DNA of 9,969 nt from Bryobacteraceae bacterium (GCA_030039005.1 JASHQT010000229.1:1-9969), one strand, 5' to 3'. Shown: positions 1 through 6,494, counted from the stretch's first letter. Program-made: numbers and translations. The notes: a model not told the origin generated them from the sequence alone.

Positions 1-191
1 AGCTCGGTGTCGATGCCCCGCACACCGTGATCGAAGGACTGCTCGGCGATAGCATCCATCACGAGGTGCTTCGCAGGCAGGCTGACCTGCTCATCACCGG
101 CCGCGGGCATTCCATCGGCACCTTCAGCCGGCTGTGGTCGCACCTATATTCGATCATCCGCGATTCCCCCTGCCCGGTATTGAGCGTGTAG
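1..191 (+). CDS. Universal stress protein, C-terminal end (5' truncated)
   Basis: An open frame enters from the left edge (first full codon at base 3) and ends at TAG 189-191, giving 62 residues. The end reads ADLLITGRG, then SRLWSHLYSIIRDSPCPVLSV-like residues, which is the last beta-strand, ATP-loop region and terminal strand of a Usp (UspA-fold) domain. It closely resembles the C-terminal domain of the Usp gene at 247-1110 (GRG, then EIIREAPCPVISV), so the two are probably paralogues and this gene probably also has two Usp domains. As in that neighbour, the canonical G-2X-G-9X-G-S/T nucleotide loop is not intact, so ATP binding by this domain is doubtful. The start and any N-terminal domain lie outside the window. 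It converges on the BON-Usp operon. Confidence 0.85.
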   Translation, partial: LGVDAPHTVIEGLLGDSIHHEVLRRQADLLITGRGHSIGTFSRLWSHLYSIIRDSPCPVLSV

Positions 192-200
192 TGGCACTCC

Positions 201-240
201 GTGGCCCACGCACCGGGTGCCCTCTGGGCGCGTGGGCCAC
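201..240. terminator. Hairpin between convergent Usp genes, possible bidirectional terminator
   Basis: An 11-base inverted repeat (201-211 GTGGCCCACGC and 230-240 GCGTGGGCCAC) is perfect and lies in the 55-base gap between two converging stop codons. Inside the loop GCCC (219-222) and GGGC (226-229) can form a second small stem. Position and symmetry fit a terminator serving both strands. Neither side has a T-run, so it is not a textbook intrinsic terminator. It might instead be an RNA 3'-end stabiliser or a Rho-assisted site. Confidence 0.55.
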
Positions 241-246
241 AACAAC

Positions 247-1110
247 TCACACACTAATTACGGGACACGGCGCCTCGCGAATAATCTCATACGCACCGCT
301 GCGCCAGCTTCCGAACGCCTTCTGCAATACGCCGCGCCCGATCACCACCAGATCGGCGGAGTAGCCGTAAGCGGCCTGATGCACCACGCGTCCCGGAGCG
401 CCCAGTTGCAAGCACACTTCGAACTGCGTTCCGGCCTCTCGTTGCAGCTTATCGATGCGCTCGCGCGCGGTGTCGAACAGGAACTGGCGGAAGTTCGGGT
501 TGTCTTCGCAGTCCTCGGGTCCCTGGACGGCATGCACTAGGCGCAGCTCCAGCTTCTGCTCGGAGGCCAATTCGGCGGCCCATTGGAGAACGTGCCGGTC
601 GCGCGCATGCGCCTCCAGCGCGCACAGCGCCCGCTTCCACTCGCCGGCCGGATGCGCCGCGATTTCCGCCGAGTGCACGCCGGTCCACACCGGCGCCGTG
701 GAATCATGCAGGACTTTGGTAGTTACCGAGCCGAGCAGCAGCCGCCGGAACCGGCCTAATCCGCTGGTGGGCATCATGATAAGCTCGGCGCCGTTCTCCC
801 GCGCGTAGTCGGCGATCACAATGGCCGGATCGCCCTCCTCCGAAACGGTCTTCACCTCGATGCCCCGGAACTCCCGCGCCACGAAGCTCGAAAGAGCGAT
901 GTGGCCTTGCTCGCGCAGGCGTTCGGCCCCCATGAGCGTCGCCCACGCCGCCGCTTCCGGGGGCGCAATGCCGGCCGCGGGCAGATCGACGACATGCAGG
1001 ACCGTCACCTCCGCGCCAAATCGCTTCGCCATGGCCTCCACCGCCGGCACGGCGGCCGCACAGCGCGCCGAAAAATCTACGGGAAAAAGAATACGCTGGA
1101 ACTCGATCAT
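247..1110 (-). CDS. Tandem-domain universal stress protein
   Basis: This 287-residue protein has two Usp domains, about residues 4-145 and 158-287. Usp proteins are cytoplasmic and are induced by starvation, hypoxia or other stress; many bind ATP. Domain 1 starts with RILFPVDFS, including the conserved Asp of the first strand. Its loop is P114-T-S-G117, nine residues, then G127-S128, so the first Gly of the usual G-2X-G-9X-G-S is Pro. I recall this PT(S/H)G form as common in acidobacterial Usp proteins. Domain 2 has VVIGRG at 256-260 but no following G-S pair and has probably lost nucleotide binding. The ATG at 1110 is supported by an AAGGAGGAGG ribosome site (1119-1128) eight bases upstream. 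It lies 38 bases after the BON gene and is very likely its operon partner. Confidence 0.93.
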   Translation of the reverse strand: MIEFQRILFPVDFSARCAAAVPAVEAMAKRFGAEVTVLHVVDLPAAGIAPPEAAAWATLMGAERLREQGHIALSSFVAREFRGIEVKTVSEEGDPAIVIADYARENGAELIMMPTSGLGRFRRLLLGSVTTKVLHDSTAPVWTGVHSAEIAAHPAGEWKRALCALEAHARDRHVLQWAAELASEQKLELRLVHAVQGPEDCEDNPNFRQFLFDTARERIDKLQREAGTQFEVCLQLGAPGRVVHQAAYGYSADLVVIGRGVLQKAFGSWRSGAYEIIREAPCPVISV

Positions 1111-1148
1111 GATTCGGCCCTCCTCCTTGGCGCAAAACCCGGCCGGCT

Positions 1149-1820
1149 TTAATGCACTTGCAGCACCGACACCGGATTTACAATCAGCTCGTTATCGACG
1201 TCGCCCACTCCGGGCGACGCCCAGGCGGCGCGCTCAGCTTCTTCACGTTCAATCCAGGATTGCACCGTGCCGCGCAGGATTACGCGTTCGCCGCGCACTT
1301 CCACGCGAACGTTCTCGGCGTCCAGCCGGGCATTGCGGACCAAAGCAGCTTCGATTTGATCCTTCACCGCCACTTGTTCGGCGCGCGGCTCGACCACGAT
1401 GTGATTGTTGACGTCCCGGACCCCGGCGAGATACCGCACCGAGCGATCGGCCGACTGCCGCTGGTAATTCCAGTCCACCGTGCCTTCCAGTGTCACGCGG
1501 CCTTTATCCACGAATACGCGAATGTTGGTGTTGGCAAGCAACGTGTTCCAGGCAATCGCATCGGCGGCCGCGCGGGCTATGTCCTGATCGCTTCTGGCGC
1601 TGCTTGCCGGCAGGGCGACCACCAGTTCGCAAACCACGGCTTTCACTGCGCGAACCAGCCCAGCGGCCTTTTCGGCTGCGTGCTTTTCCGGATAGGTGGG
1701 AACCGATCCGGTCAGCGTTACGATGCCGTCTCTCACGGAAATGTTGATGGCGCGAGCATCCAATGCAGGCTCCCATTCGAGCGCTTCCTTCACTTCAGCT
1801 TTGATATCAAAGTCGTTCAT
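1149..1820 (-). CDS. Three-BON-domain protein
   Basis: This 223-residue protein consists of three consecutive BON domains at about residues 2-69, 78-145 and 152-216. Each has the alpha-beta-beta pattern and a conserved Gly in a V-x-L-x-G-x-V turn (G38, G113, G184). BON domains (OsmY/Kbp-like) are thought to bind phospholipid or other ligands and occur in osmotic-shock and stress proteins. I see no signal peptide (it starts MNDFDIKAEV), so unlike OsmY this one is probably cytoplasmic. The ATG at 1820 has GAGGA (1827-1831) six bases upstream. It is the first gene of a two-gene operon with the downstream Usp gene, so a stress role is a reasonable inference. The ligand is unknown. Confidence 0.92.
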   Translation of the reverse strand: MNDFDIKAEVKEALEWEPALDARAINISVRDGIVTLTGSVPTYPEKHAAEKAAGLVRAVKAVVCELVVALPASSARSDQDIARAAADAIAWNTLLANTNIRVFVDKGRVTLEGTVDWNYQRQSADRSVRYLAGVRDVNNHIVVEPRAEQVAVKDQIEAALVRNARLDAENVRVEVRGERVILRGTVQSWIEREEAERAAWASPGVGDVDNELIVNPVSVLQVH

Positions 1821-1889
1821 AGCAGGTCCTCATTTCCTCGGGCTGCGTAATTCGACGCTGCGCACCAGCGCCCCTGCGGTGTTTCGCGC

Positions 1890-1918
1890 TTGACTCACCA
1901 GTCCTTACCGGAAATACT
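1890..1918 (+). promoter_or_regulatory. Sigma-70-like promoter candidate for the baeRF-Usp operon
   Basis: TTGACT (1890-1895, five of six to TTGACA), then 17 bases, then AATACT (1913-1918, four of six to TATAAT). Transcription would start near 1925 and leave a leader of about 75 bases before the ATG at 1999. It competes with the sigma-54-like element at 1962-1977; only one may be real, or both may be used. A small inverted repeat, GACT-cacc-AGTC (1892-1903), overlaps the -35 box. Confidence 0.35.
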
Positions 1919-1934
1919 TGCAACCTTCTAACCA
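1919..1934 (-). promoter_or_regulatory. Sigma-54-like -24/-12 element for the BON-Usp operon (site A)
   Basis: Read on the minus strand the bases are TGGTTAGAAGGTTGCA. Nine of twelve specified positions agree with the sigma-54 consensus TGGCACG-N4-TTGCW, with a perfect TTGCA -12 half and GG/GC spaced by ten. The predicted start is near 1908, giving a leader of about 88 bases before the BON ATG at 1820. That leader contains a 5-base stem, CGCTG/CAGCG (1856-1870). The element shares TGG-N2-AG-N5-TGC with sites B and C. AACC also recurs on the plus strand at 1922, 1930, 1934 and 1940, so an activator-binding site is an alternative reading. Confidence 0.35.
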
Positions 1935-1961
1935 ACCTTAACCAGTTCCGTACGCCGGGAT

Positions 1962-1977
1962 TGGCGAGAAGCGTGCC
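1962..1977 (+). promoter_or_regulatory. Sigma-54-like -24/-12 element for the baeRF-Usp operon (site B)
   Basis: TGGCGAGAAGCGTGCC agrees at eight of twelve specified positions with TGGCACG-N4-TTGCW and keeps the GG-N10-GC spacing. The predicted start is near 1988, leaving only about 11 bases to the ATG at 1999, so the GGCGGGGGA ribosome-site-like run would sit at the very 5' end of the mRNA. It lies back to back with site A in the same divergent region. It is the weakest of the three matches. Confidence 0.28.
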
Positions 1978-1998
1978 GGAAAAAGGGCGGGGGACAAC

Positions 1999-3174
1999 AT
2001 GATTGATACCAAGACCGAAACCAGATTCGCTGCCGATGGATTCACCGCCGAGACGATACGGGACTTAGTCCGTACTGCGGGACCGTGCATAACCGTGATA
2101 TTGCCGCCGTACCGTCCGGGCGAACCCGGCAAACCGGCAGCCGCAATCCTCAAAACGGACCTGCAGGAAGCTGCGAGCAAGCTCGCCGCGCGCCGAATTC
2201 TCACACCCTTCATCGAAGAGCTGCTGGAACCGCTGCATCAGTTGACACATGAGGAAGGATCGCTCGCTGGCTCGGGTTTCGCGCGGGCGATCTTTCGTTC
2301 GCAAGGCGTGTTTCGCGAGTTCGAGCTGCCGGTTCCTCCCTCGCCCGCGCAGGCCTGCGTGGTCGGCGACTGTTTTTGGATTCGGCCCATTTTGAAGTCT
2401 CTGGCAGTGCCCGAAAAAATCTATGCGCTGGATCTCAGCAAGAAAGCCGTGACGCTGCTCGAGTGCGCCTCGGCCGGCGTCGCGCCGGTCGAACTGCCGA
2501 AAGGGACGCCCCGGACGCTGGATGAGGCATTGAACTTCGACGCGCCGGATCACGACCTGATGAATCGTTCGTCCGCCGGCCCCTCCACCGGCGCCATGGG
2601 CGGCGTTACATTCGGAACCGGCTATGGGCGCGAAGCCCAACGCGCCCACCTGCACGATTTCTACAAGGCCGTGGATCGCGGTGTGAACGAGGTTCTGCGC
2701 CTATCGGAATCGCCGCTGGTCCTGGCCGGAGTGGAGGAAGACGTAGCCACGTACCGCTCCGCGAATAGCTACCCGCATTTGGCCGAGAAAAGCATTCCGG
2801 CCGGGGGACCGCTGTCGCCATCCCAGATCCTGCGCCAGGCGCGTGACGCCGTCCTGTTCGATTTCGAGCGAAGGGCCGAGCGGCGGCTCGCCGAGCACAA
2901 GGAACGCTTCGCGCCCGCGCGCTTCTCCATGGATCTGGACGCCATTTTGCGCGCCGCCGCCGAAGGCCGCGTCAGCGATCTGTACCTGGACGAAAACGGT
3001 CGGCGCGTCGGCAATTTCGAGGGCAAGATATTCGGCGGCCATGTCAATTGGCACAACGAGGATCTGTTGAACGTGGCCGCGGTGGAAACGCTGCTCTCAG
3101 GCGGCGCGGTGTATCCGCTGCCCACCCACGCGATGCCTAATGCTGCGGTGGCAGCCGCGATGTTCCGCTACTAG
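1999..3174 (+). CDS. Bacterial archaeo-eukaryotic release factor-like protein (baeRF, probably family 3)
   Basis: This 391-residue protein matches from memory the baeRF proteins, bacterial relatives of aRF1/eRF1 and Pelota. The N-terminal domain (about 14-160) has PCITVILPPYRPG at 29-41, a VVGDCFWIRPIL strand at 121-132 and IYALDLSKKAVTLLE at 141-155. A Gly/Ser-rich loop (194-210) precedes a helix beginning about 213, followed by PLVLAGVEEDVATYRSANSYPHL-type residues (239-261), the best signature. The C-terminal part ends with a GGAVYPLP turn (368-375) and AAAMFRY. No GGQ tripeptide is present, so peptidyl-tRNA hydrolysis of the release-factor kind is unlikely. Relatives such as Balon bind idle ribosomes during hibernation, so a role in hibernation, rescue or stress control of translation is inferred. 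The ATG at 1999 has a weak GGCGGGGGA upstream. A Usp gene follows 24 bases later. The subfamily number is uncertain. Confidence 0.85.
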   Translation: MIDTKTETRFAADGFTAETIRDLVRTAGPCITVILPPYRPGEPGKPAAAILKTDLQEAASKLAARRILTPFIEELLEPLHQLTHEEGSLAGSGFARAIFRSQGVFREFELPVPPSPAQACVVGDCFWIRPILKSLAVPEKIYALDLSKKAVTLLECASAGVAPVELPKGTPRTLDEALNFDAPDHDLMNRSSAGPSTGAMGGVTFGTGYGREAQRAHLHDFYKAVDRGVNEVLRLSESPLVLAGVEEDVATYRSANSYPHLAEKSIPAGGPLSPSQILRQARDAVLFDFERRAERRLAEHKERFAPARFSMDLDAILRAAAEGRVSDLYLDENGRRVGNFEGKIFGGHVNWHNEDLLNVAAVETLLSGGAVYPLPTHAMPNAAVAAAMFRY

Positions 3175-3184
3175 GTGAGCAATC

Positions 3185-3190
3185 GAGGAG
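3185..3190 (+). promoter_or_regulatory. Ribosome binding site that decides the start of the downstream Usp gene
   Basis: GAGGAG lies eight bases before ATG 3199. The same reading frame is also open from a GTG at 3175, directly after the baeRF stop. That GTG has no ribosome site, and its extra eight residues (MSNRGDDR) precede the normal Usp beginning MKILVAVD, so 3199 is preferred. Confidence 0.85.
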
Positions 3191-3198
3191 ATGATCGT

Positions 3199-4065
3199 AT
3201 GAAAATCCTGGTGGCGGTGGATTCATCGAACGAGAGCGTTACGGCGGCCCGTGAAGCGGCCGCCCGGCTCTGGCCTGCCGGCACAACGGTGCGCGTTATT
3301 ACTGTGATCGAGCCGATTTACGGCTGGGATGTTCCCGATCTCGAAGACGCGCTTCGCCAAGCCGGCGAGCACACCGTGGAACAGGCCGCCGAGTACTTCC
3401 ATCAGGCCGGCCTTGAAACCACGACGGCGGTGCTGGCGGGCGATCCCAAGGTAGCGATTGTGAACGAAGCGGCCGGCGCGGCTGCCGATTTCGTGGTCGT
3501 CGGCGCGCACGGCACTCACGGCGTGTTGCAGTTCCTGCTGGGCGGCGTGGCGCGGGCGGTCGCGCGTCTGGCGCCTTGCTCGGTGGAAATCGTGCGCCGC
3601 ACTCCCGACAACCAACCGCTCAAAATCCTGCTGGCTACTGACGGATCGGAATGTTCGAAAGCCACGGTGCGATCGGTCGCCGAGCGTCCCTGGCCTAAAG
3701 GCACCGAGTTTCGGATCTTGAGCGTCATTGAGCCTTCGGCGCCGCTGCTAAAGCCTCCGTACTTCAGCCACGAAAAAATGGAAGAGCTGCGCGGCAAGGA
3801 CATGCAGCGCGCGCAGCAAGCGGTCTGCGTGGCCGAAACCATTCTGTCGGGAGCGGGCCTGGAATCGAGCAGCACCATCGCGGTGCCTGCGGCCACGCCC
3901 AAAGAGCTGATCTTGAGCGAAGCAGCCGAATGGGGCGCCGAACTCATCGTGGTCGGTTCACACGGGCGGCGCGGCGTCAGCCGCTTCCTGCTGGGAAGCG
4001 TCTCGGAAGCGGTGGCGCTGCACGCGCAGTGCTCGGTGGAGATCATTCGCCGGCCACGGCAATAG
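3199..4065 (+). CDS. Tandem-domain universal stress protein with one intact ATP loop
   Basis: This 288-residue protein has two Usp domains, about 1-134 (MKILVAVDSS, D8) and 141-285 (LKILLATDGS, D148). Domain 2 carries the complete nucleotide loop G253-S-H-G256, nine residues, G266-S267, so it should bind ATP or a related nucleotide. Domain 1 has G102-A-H-G105, nine residues, then G115-G116, with Gly instead of Ser/Thr. It is the only gene here with a fully canonical domain. It follows the baeRF gene by 24 bases and is very likely co-transcribed, linking nucleotide sensing to a ribosome-associated factor (inference). Both domains have the APCSVEI- or AQCSVEI-type terminal strand. Its last 23 bases overlap the 3' end of the opposing FecR/DUF6600 gene. 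Confidence 0.95.
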   Translation: MKILVAVDSSNESVTAAREAAARLWPAGTTVRVITVIEPIYGWDVPDLEDALRQAGEHTVEQAAEYFHQAGLETTTAVLAGDPKVAIVNEAAGAAADFVVVGAHGTHGVLQFLLGGVARAVARLAPCSVEIVRRTPDNQPLKILLATDGSECSKATVRSVAERPWPKGTEFRILSVIEPSAPLLKPPYFSHEKMEELRGKDMQRAQQAVCVAETILSGAGLESSSTIAVPAATPKELILSEAAEWGAELIVVGSHGRRGVSRFLLGSVSEAVALHAQCSVEIIRRPRQ

Positions 4066-5575
4066 CCTGTAGCCGCGCGGGACGCACATCGGTCCGTGGC
4101 CCCTGCCCGGTTGCGCGCCGCAGCGCTTCAAGTTCCCGCGGCGAGAGCGGACGGCCCGGATGAGCGTTCAACAACCGCCGTCTTATTTCGAAGGGGATCG
4201 GGCGAAGTGCGGGCTCCTTCCGCCCAATCACGGTGGTTGTTTGAGTTCGCTCCGGCGGCGGCACGACGAAACGGTCCCGGCGCGGCGCGAGGTTCTCCGC
4301 GGCCGGCGCAACGGGAGCTGCAGCGATGACGGTGAGCGGCTCCGTCTCTCCGAAGAATTCGCCCCGCGGGAATGCCTTGCGCGTCGCCGCGGTTATCGCC
4401 CCGTGCGCGGACAGATTGGCGTATCGCTGAGCTGGCTTGCCAGCCCGATTGAGGTTCTCCAGGTACGCAGCGCTACAGTCATACGCGGGGATGTATGCTT
4501 CGCCCGGGCCTAATGGGAACCACGCCACAAGCCCGGCCTCGCGGCGGGATTCTCTCGCGAACATCACCAGCGACGGCGCATACACAGGGCGAATGTCACG
4601 CGCGCCCGGAACCCAGCTCCAGGCTCCATCGACAGATGCCCAGCGTCCATAATGGAACGGAGCGAATCCCCACGGCGCGTCGTCGATCCACGTCCATCCC
4701 CAGGGCTCGATCCAGTCCCAATGCCCGAAGCGATACGGCGTCCAATCCGCGGGCAGTTCGCGTGGAGCCCACACCGGACCCAGTCGCGCGTCTTCGTGCC
4801 AGGCGCCGGAGCCATCCAGGTCGTAATATCCATTCGTTTCCGGAGCCACATAGCGCGCCGAAATCGACTGCTCCACATAACGCTCGCGGTTTTCGCAAAA
4901 TCGATCGAACGAATCGGCCCGCCGCGCCGCCGCTCTTCCGTACTCCATCGCGTCGGGTCCTGAGATCTGCACGCGCTCGCCCGGACGCACCAGGAACTCG
5001 AGATGCGTACCCGACACTTCAACCTCGCCGTTCCGGACAGTGATGACCGTGGTATCCATGTCCGGCTCGATGTCCAACCGATACTCGCCCGGCGCCAGGA
5101 ACGTGACGGCGGCATTCGGCGTGTCGATTTCGAGCGTCACATTTGATTCGGCGCGCCGTACCGCGACGCCGATCACGCCTTCGGTGACCTTGGCTTGCGC
5201 AACCCGATCGCTGAATCGCAGCAGCTCCAGGCTGGTTCTTGCGTCCATGCGTACGGCCGCGGACGCCAGATCGAGTTCCGCGCGGTCCGCCACGTCAGCC
5301 CACAGCGCGTCCCCCTCCACCAGCGGCCGGTTCAGCTCCGCGCGCGCCCAAGTGTCCCCTCCTGCCGCTCGAAAGGATATAACACCCTGCAGGAAGCTGA
5401 GGCGGATCGCGTGCGCTGGCGGATCGCCAACCTCGAACGCCACAGCGCCCGAGGGTAACTCCGGATTCGGTTGGGGACGAGCTCCCTCGCGGCGCAGCAC
5501 CGGAACCAGCTCGCAGGCCGCGATCAACAAAATCGCGCCCGAAGCAGCGGCGAACCACGCATCCCTTCGAGCCAT
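4043..5575 (-). CDS. FecR/DUF6600-family lipoprotein, tryptophan-rich
   Basis: This 510-residue protein begins with a hydrophobic segment (8-20) ending in I18-A19-A20-C21, a good lipobox, so it is probably a lipoprotein of the periplasmic face. Residues about 56-205 form a FecR-like beta domain (LSFLQGVISFR, VEGDALWADVADRAELDL, TPNAAVTFLAPGEYRL, VRPGERVQIS). Residues about 265-325 are the DUF6600 region, with 11 Trp in 53 residues (W269 to W321) including HWDW, PWGWTW and PWGF. The tail after about 400 is Pro/Arg-rich and probably disordered. FecR proteins usually transmit signals to an ECF sigma factor, but no sigma factor or TonB receptor lies nearby, so this is probably an acidobacterial envelope variant of unknown role. 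The ATG at 5575 has AGAGG (5581-5585), overlapping the stop of the upstream Usp gene eight bases away: a tight operon. Confidence 0.88.
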   Translation of the reverse strand: MARRDAWFAAASGAILLIAACELVPVLRREGARPQPNPELPSGAVAFEVGDPPAHAIRLSFLQGVISFRAAGGDTWARAELNRPLVEGDALWADVADRAELDLASAAVRMDARTSLELLRFSDRVAQAKVTEGVIGVAVRRAESNVTLEIDTPNAAVTFLAPGEYRLDIEPDMDTTVITVRNGEVEVSGTHLEFLVRPGERVQISGPDAMEYGRAAARRADSFDRFCENRERYVEQSISARYVAPETNGYYDLDGSGAWHEDARLGPVWAPRELPADWTPYRFGHWDWIEPWGWTWIDDAPWGFAPFHYGRWASVDGAWSWVPGARDIRPVYAPSLVMFARESRREAGLVAWFPLGPGEAYIPAYDCSAAYLENLNRAGKPAQRYANLSAHGAITAATRKAFPRGEFFGETEPLTVIAAAPVAPAAENLAPRRDRFVVPPPERTQTTTVIGRKEPALRPIPFEIRRRLLNAHPGRPLSPRELEALRRATGQGPRTDVRPARLQAIAVAGE

Positions 5576-5583
5576 GGCAACCT

Positions 5584-6423
5584 CTATTCGGGAACGCGCA
5601 CCAGCAGCACCGAGCAGGGCGCGTTCCAGGCTATTCTGCTCGACACGCTGCCCAGCACCTGATGCTTTAGATCGCTCGCTTCGCTGGCGCCCACCACCAC
5701 CAGGTCATAATCCCCCTGATCCGCCGCACTCAGGATTTCGTTCGCCGGAACGCCCTCGCGCAGAAGCGTGCTGACGCCCGGATGATACGGCAAAATCCGG
5801 GTGCGCGCTCGCGCCAGCAGCTCTTCGGCTTGCAACCGAAGCTGGAGGGCTACCTGATCCGAGCCCTCCTGCGGCTCGCCATTCTCATCTTCCGGCAGCC
5901 ACAGCGATTCGATCACGTGCAGCAGCGTCACATCGGCCGATTCCAGATCGAAAAATGTAGAGAGCATCTCCAGCGCCTGGTCTGAGCCGTCCGAGCCATC
6001 CACCGGAACCAGGATGCGCGGTTGCCGGTCCTGGGGAGGCGTTCGTCCGATGAGGACGCAGCCGTCGGCATGTTCCACCAGGCGGCTGGCGACCGGGCCC
6101 AACCCTCCCTGCGAGCGATCGTCCCGGCCTTTCGCGCCCAGAACGGTCACGTCGTAGCTTTTGGATTCATGCAGGATCACCCGCGCCGGCGAACCGGTGC
6201 GGCAATTCGCGCTGGCTCGCGATTCTTCCGCAGTGAGAATCCGCTGGGCCTCTTGCAAAATGCGCTTGGTCTGCCGCGAAAGGCGGGCTTCGGTTCCGGG
6301 CCAGGCGGCGGGTGCGACGTACAAAACGTTCAGTTCGCGATCCTGCGGCGCGAGCAGCCGGACGCCGGCTCGCATGGCGTCATAAGACTCTTTGGAGCCA
6401 TCGGTGGTGAGCAGTACGCGCAT
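5584..6423 (-). CDS. Tandem-domain universal stress protein with altered nucleotide loops
   Basis: This 279-residue protein has two Usp domains, about 1-127 (MRVLLTTDGS) and 135-277 (RILVPVDGSDGS). Loop 1 is G96-A-K-G99, nine residues, G109-P110, with Pro in place of Ser/Thr. Loop 2 is G245-A-S-E248, nine residues, G258-S259, with Glu in place of the second Gly. Neither matches G-2X-G-9X-G-S/T exactly, so nucleotide binding is uncertain and may be lost in both. The domain 2 insert (about 174-190) is acidic. The ATG at 6423 has a perfect AAGGAGG (6428-6434) four bases upstream. It is the first gene of the operon with the FecR/DUF6600 lipoprotein gene, an unusual coupling of a cytoplasmic stress protein to an envelope protein. 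Confidence 0.93.
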   Translation of the reverse strand: MRVLLTTDGSKESYDAMRAGVRLLAPQDRELNVLYVAPAAWPGTEARLSRQTKRILQEAQRILTAEESRASANCRTGSPARVILHESKSYDVTVLGAKGRDDRSQGGLGPVASRLVEHADGCVLIGRTPPQDRQPRILVPVDGSDGSDQALEMLSTFFDLESADVTLLHVIESLWLPEDENGEPQEGSDQVALQLRLQAEELLARARTRILPYHPGVSTLLREGVPANEILSAADQGDYDLVVVGASEASDLKHQVLGSVSSRIAWNAPCSVLLVRVPE

Positions 6424-6444
6424 AGTGCCTCCTTGCGTGCAGGG

Positions 6445-6460
6445 AGCACGTGACTGGCCA
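6445..6460 (-). promoter_or_regulatory. Sigma-54-like -24/-12 element for the Usp-FecR operon (site C), overlapping a palindrome
   Basis: Read on the minus strand the bases are TGGCCAGTCACGTGCT, agreeing at nine of twelve specified positions with TGGCACG-N4-TTGCW and with GG-N10-GC spacing. The predicted start is near 6434, exactly at the AAGGAGG ribosome site, so the leader would be very short. The element overlaps a perfect 10-base palindrome, ACTGGCCAGT (6453-6462), flanked by GCAC (6446-6449) and GTGC (6461-6464). An operator is therefore an alternative reading. Confidence 0.33.
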
Positions 6461-6494
6461 GTGCCGCGTCCAACACCAACACTTTCGGCAATTT

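Noticed and set aside
1139..1146. CCGGCCGG palindrome between the BON and Usp genes.
   Set aside because: Too short and G+C-biased for a terminator; there is no T-run, and the two genes look co-transcribed.
1152..1850. Open frame (232 codons) on the plus strand opposite the BON gene.
   Set aside because: It mirrors the three BON repeats, has no ribosome site or recognisable family, and the minus-strand BON reading is unambiguous.
2065..2655. Open frame (196 codons) antisense within the baeRF gene.
   Set aside because: The sense frame matches the baeRF signature along its whole length; the antisense product has no recognisable domain.
3175..3198. GTG start for the Usp gene immediately after the baeRF stop.
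   Set aside because: No ribosome site precedes it, the extra residues are unlike Usp N-termini, and ATG 3199 has an excellent GAGGAG.
6447..6452. CACGTG palindrome upstream of the Usp gene at 6423.
   Set aside because: A 6-base palindrome is expected often by chance, and the E-box meaning does not apply in bacteria. It is covered by the site C entry.
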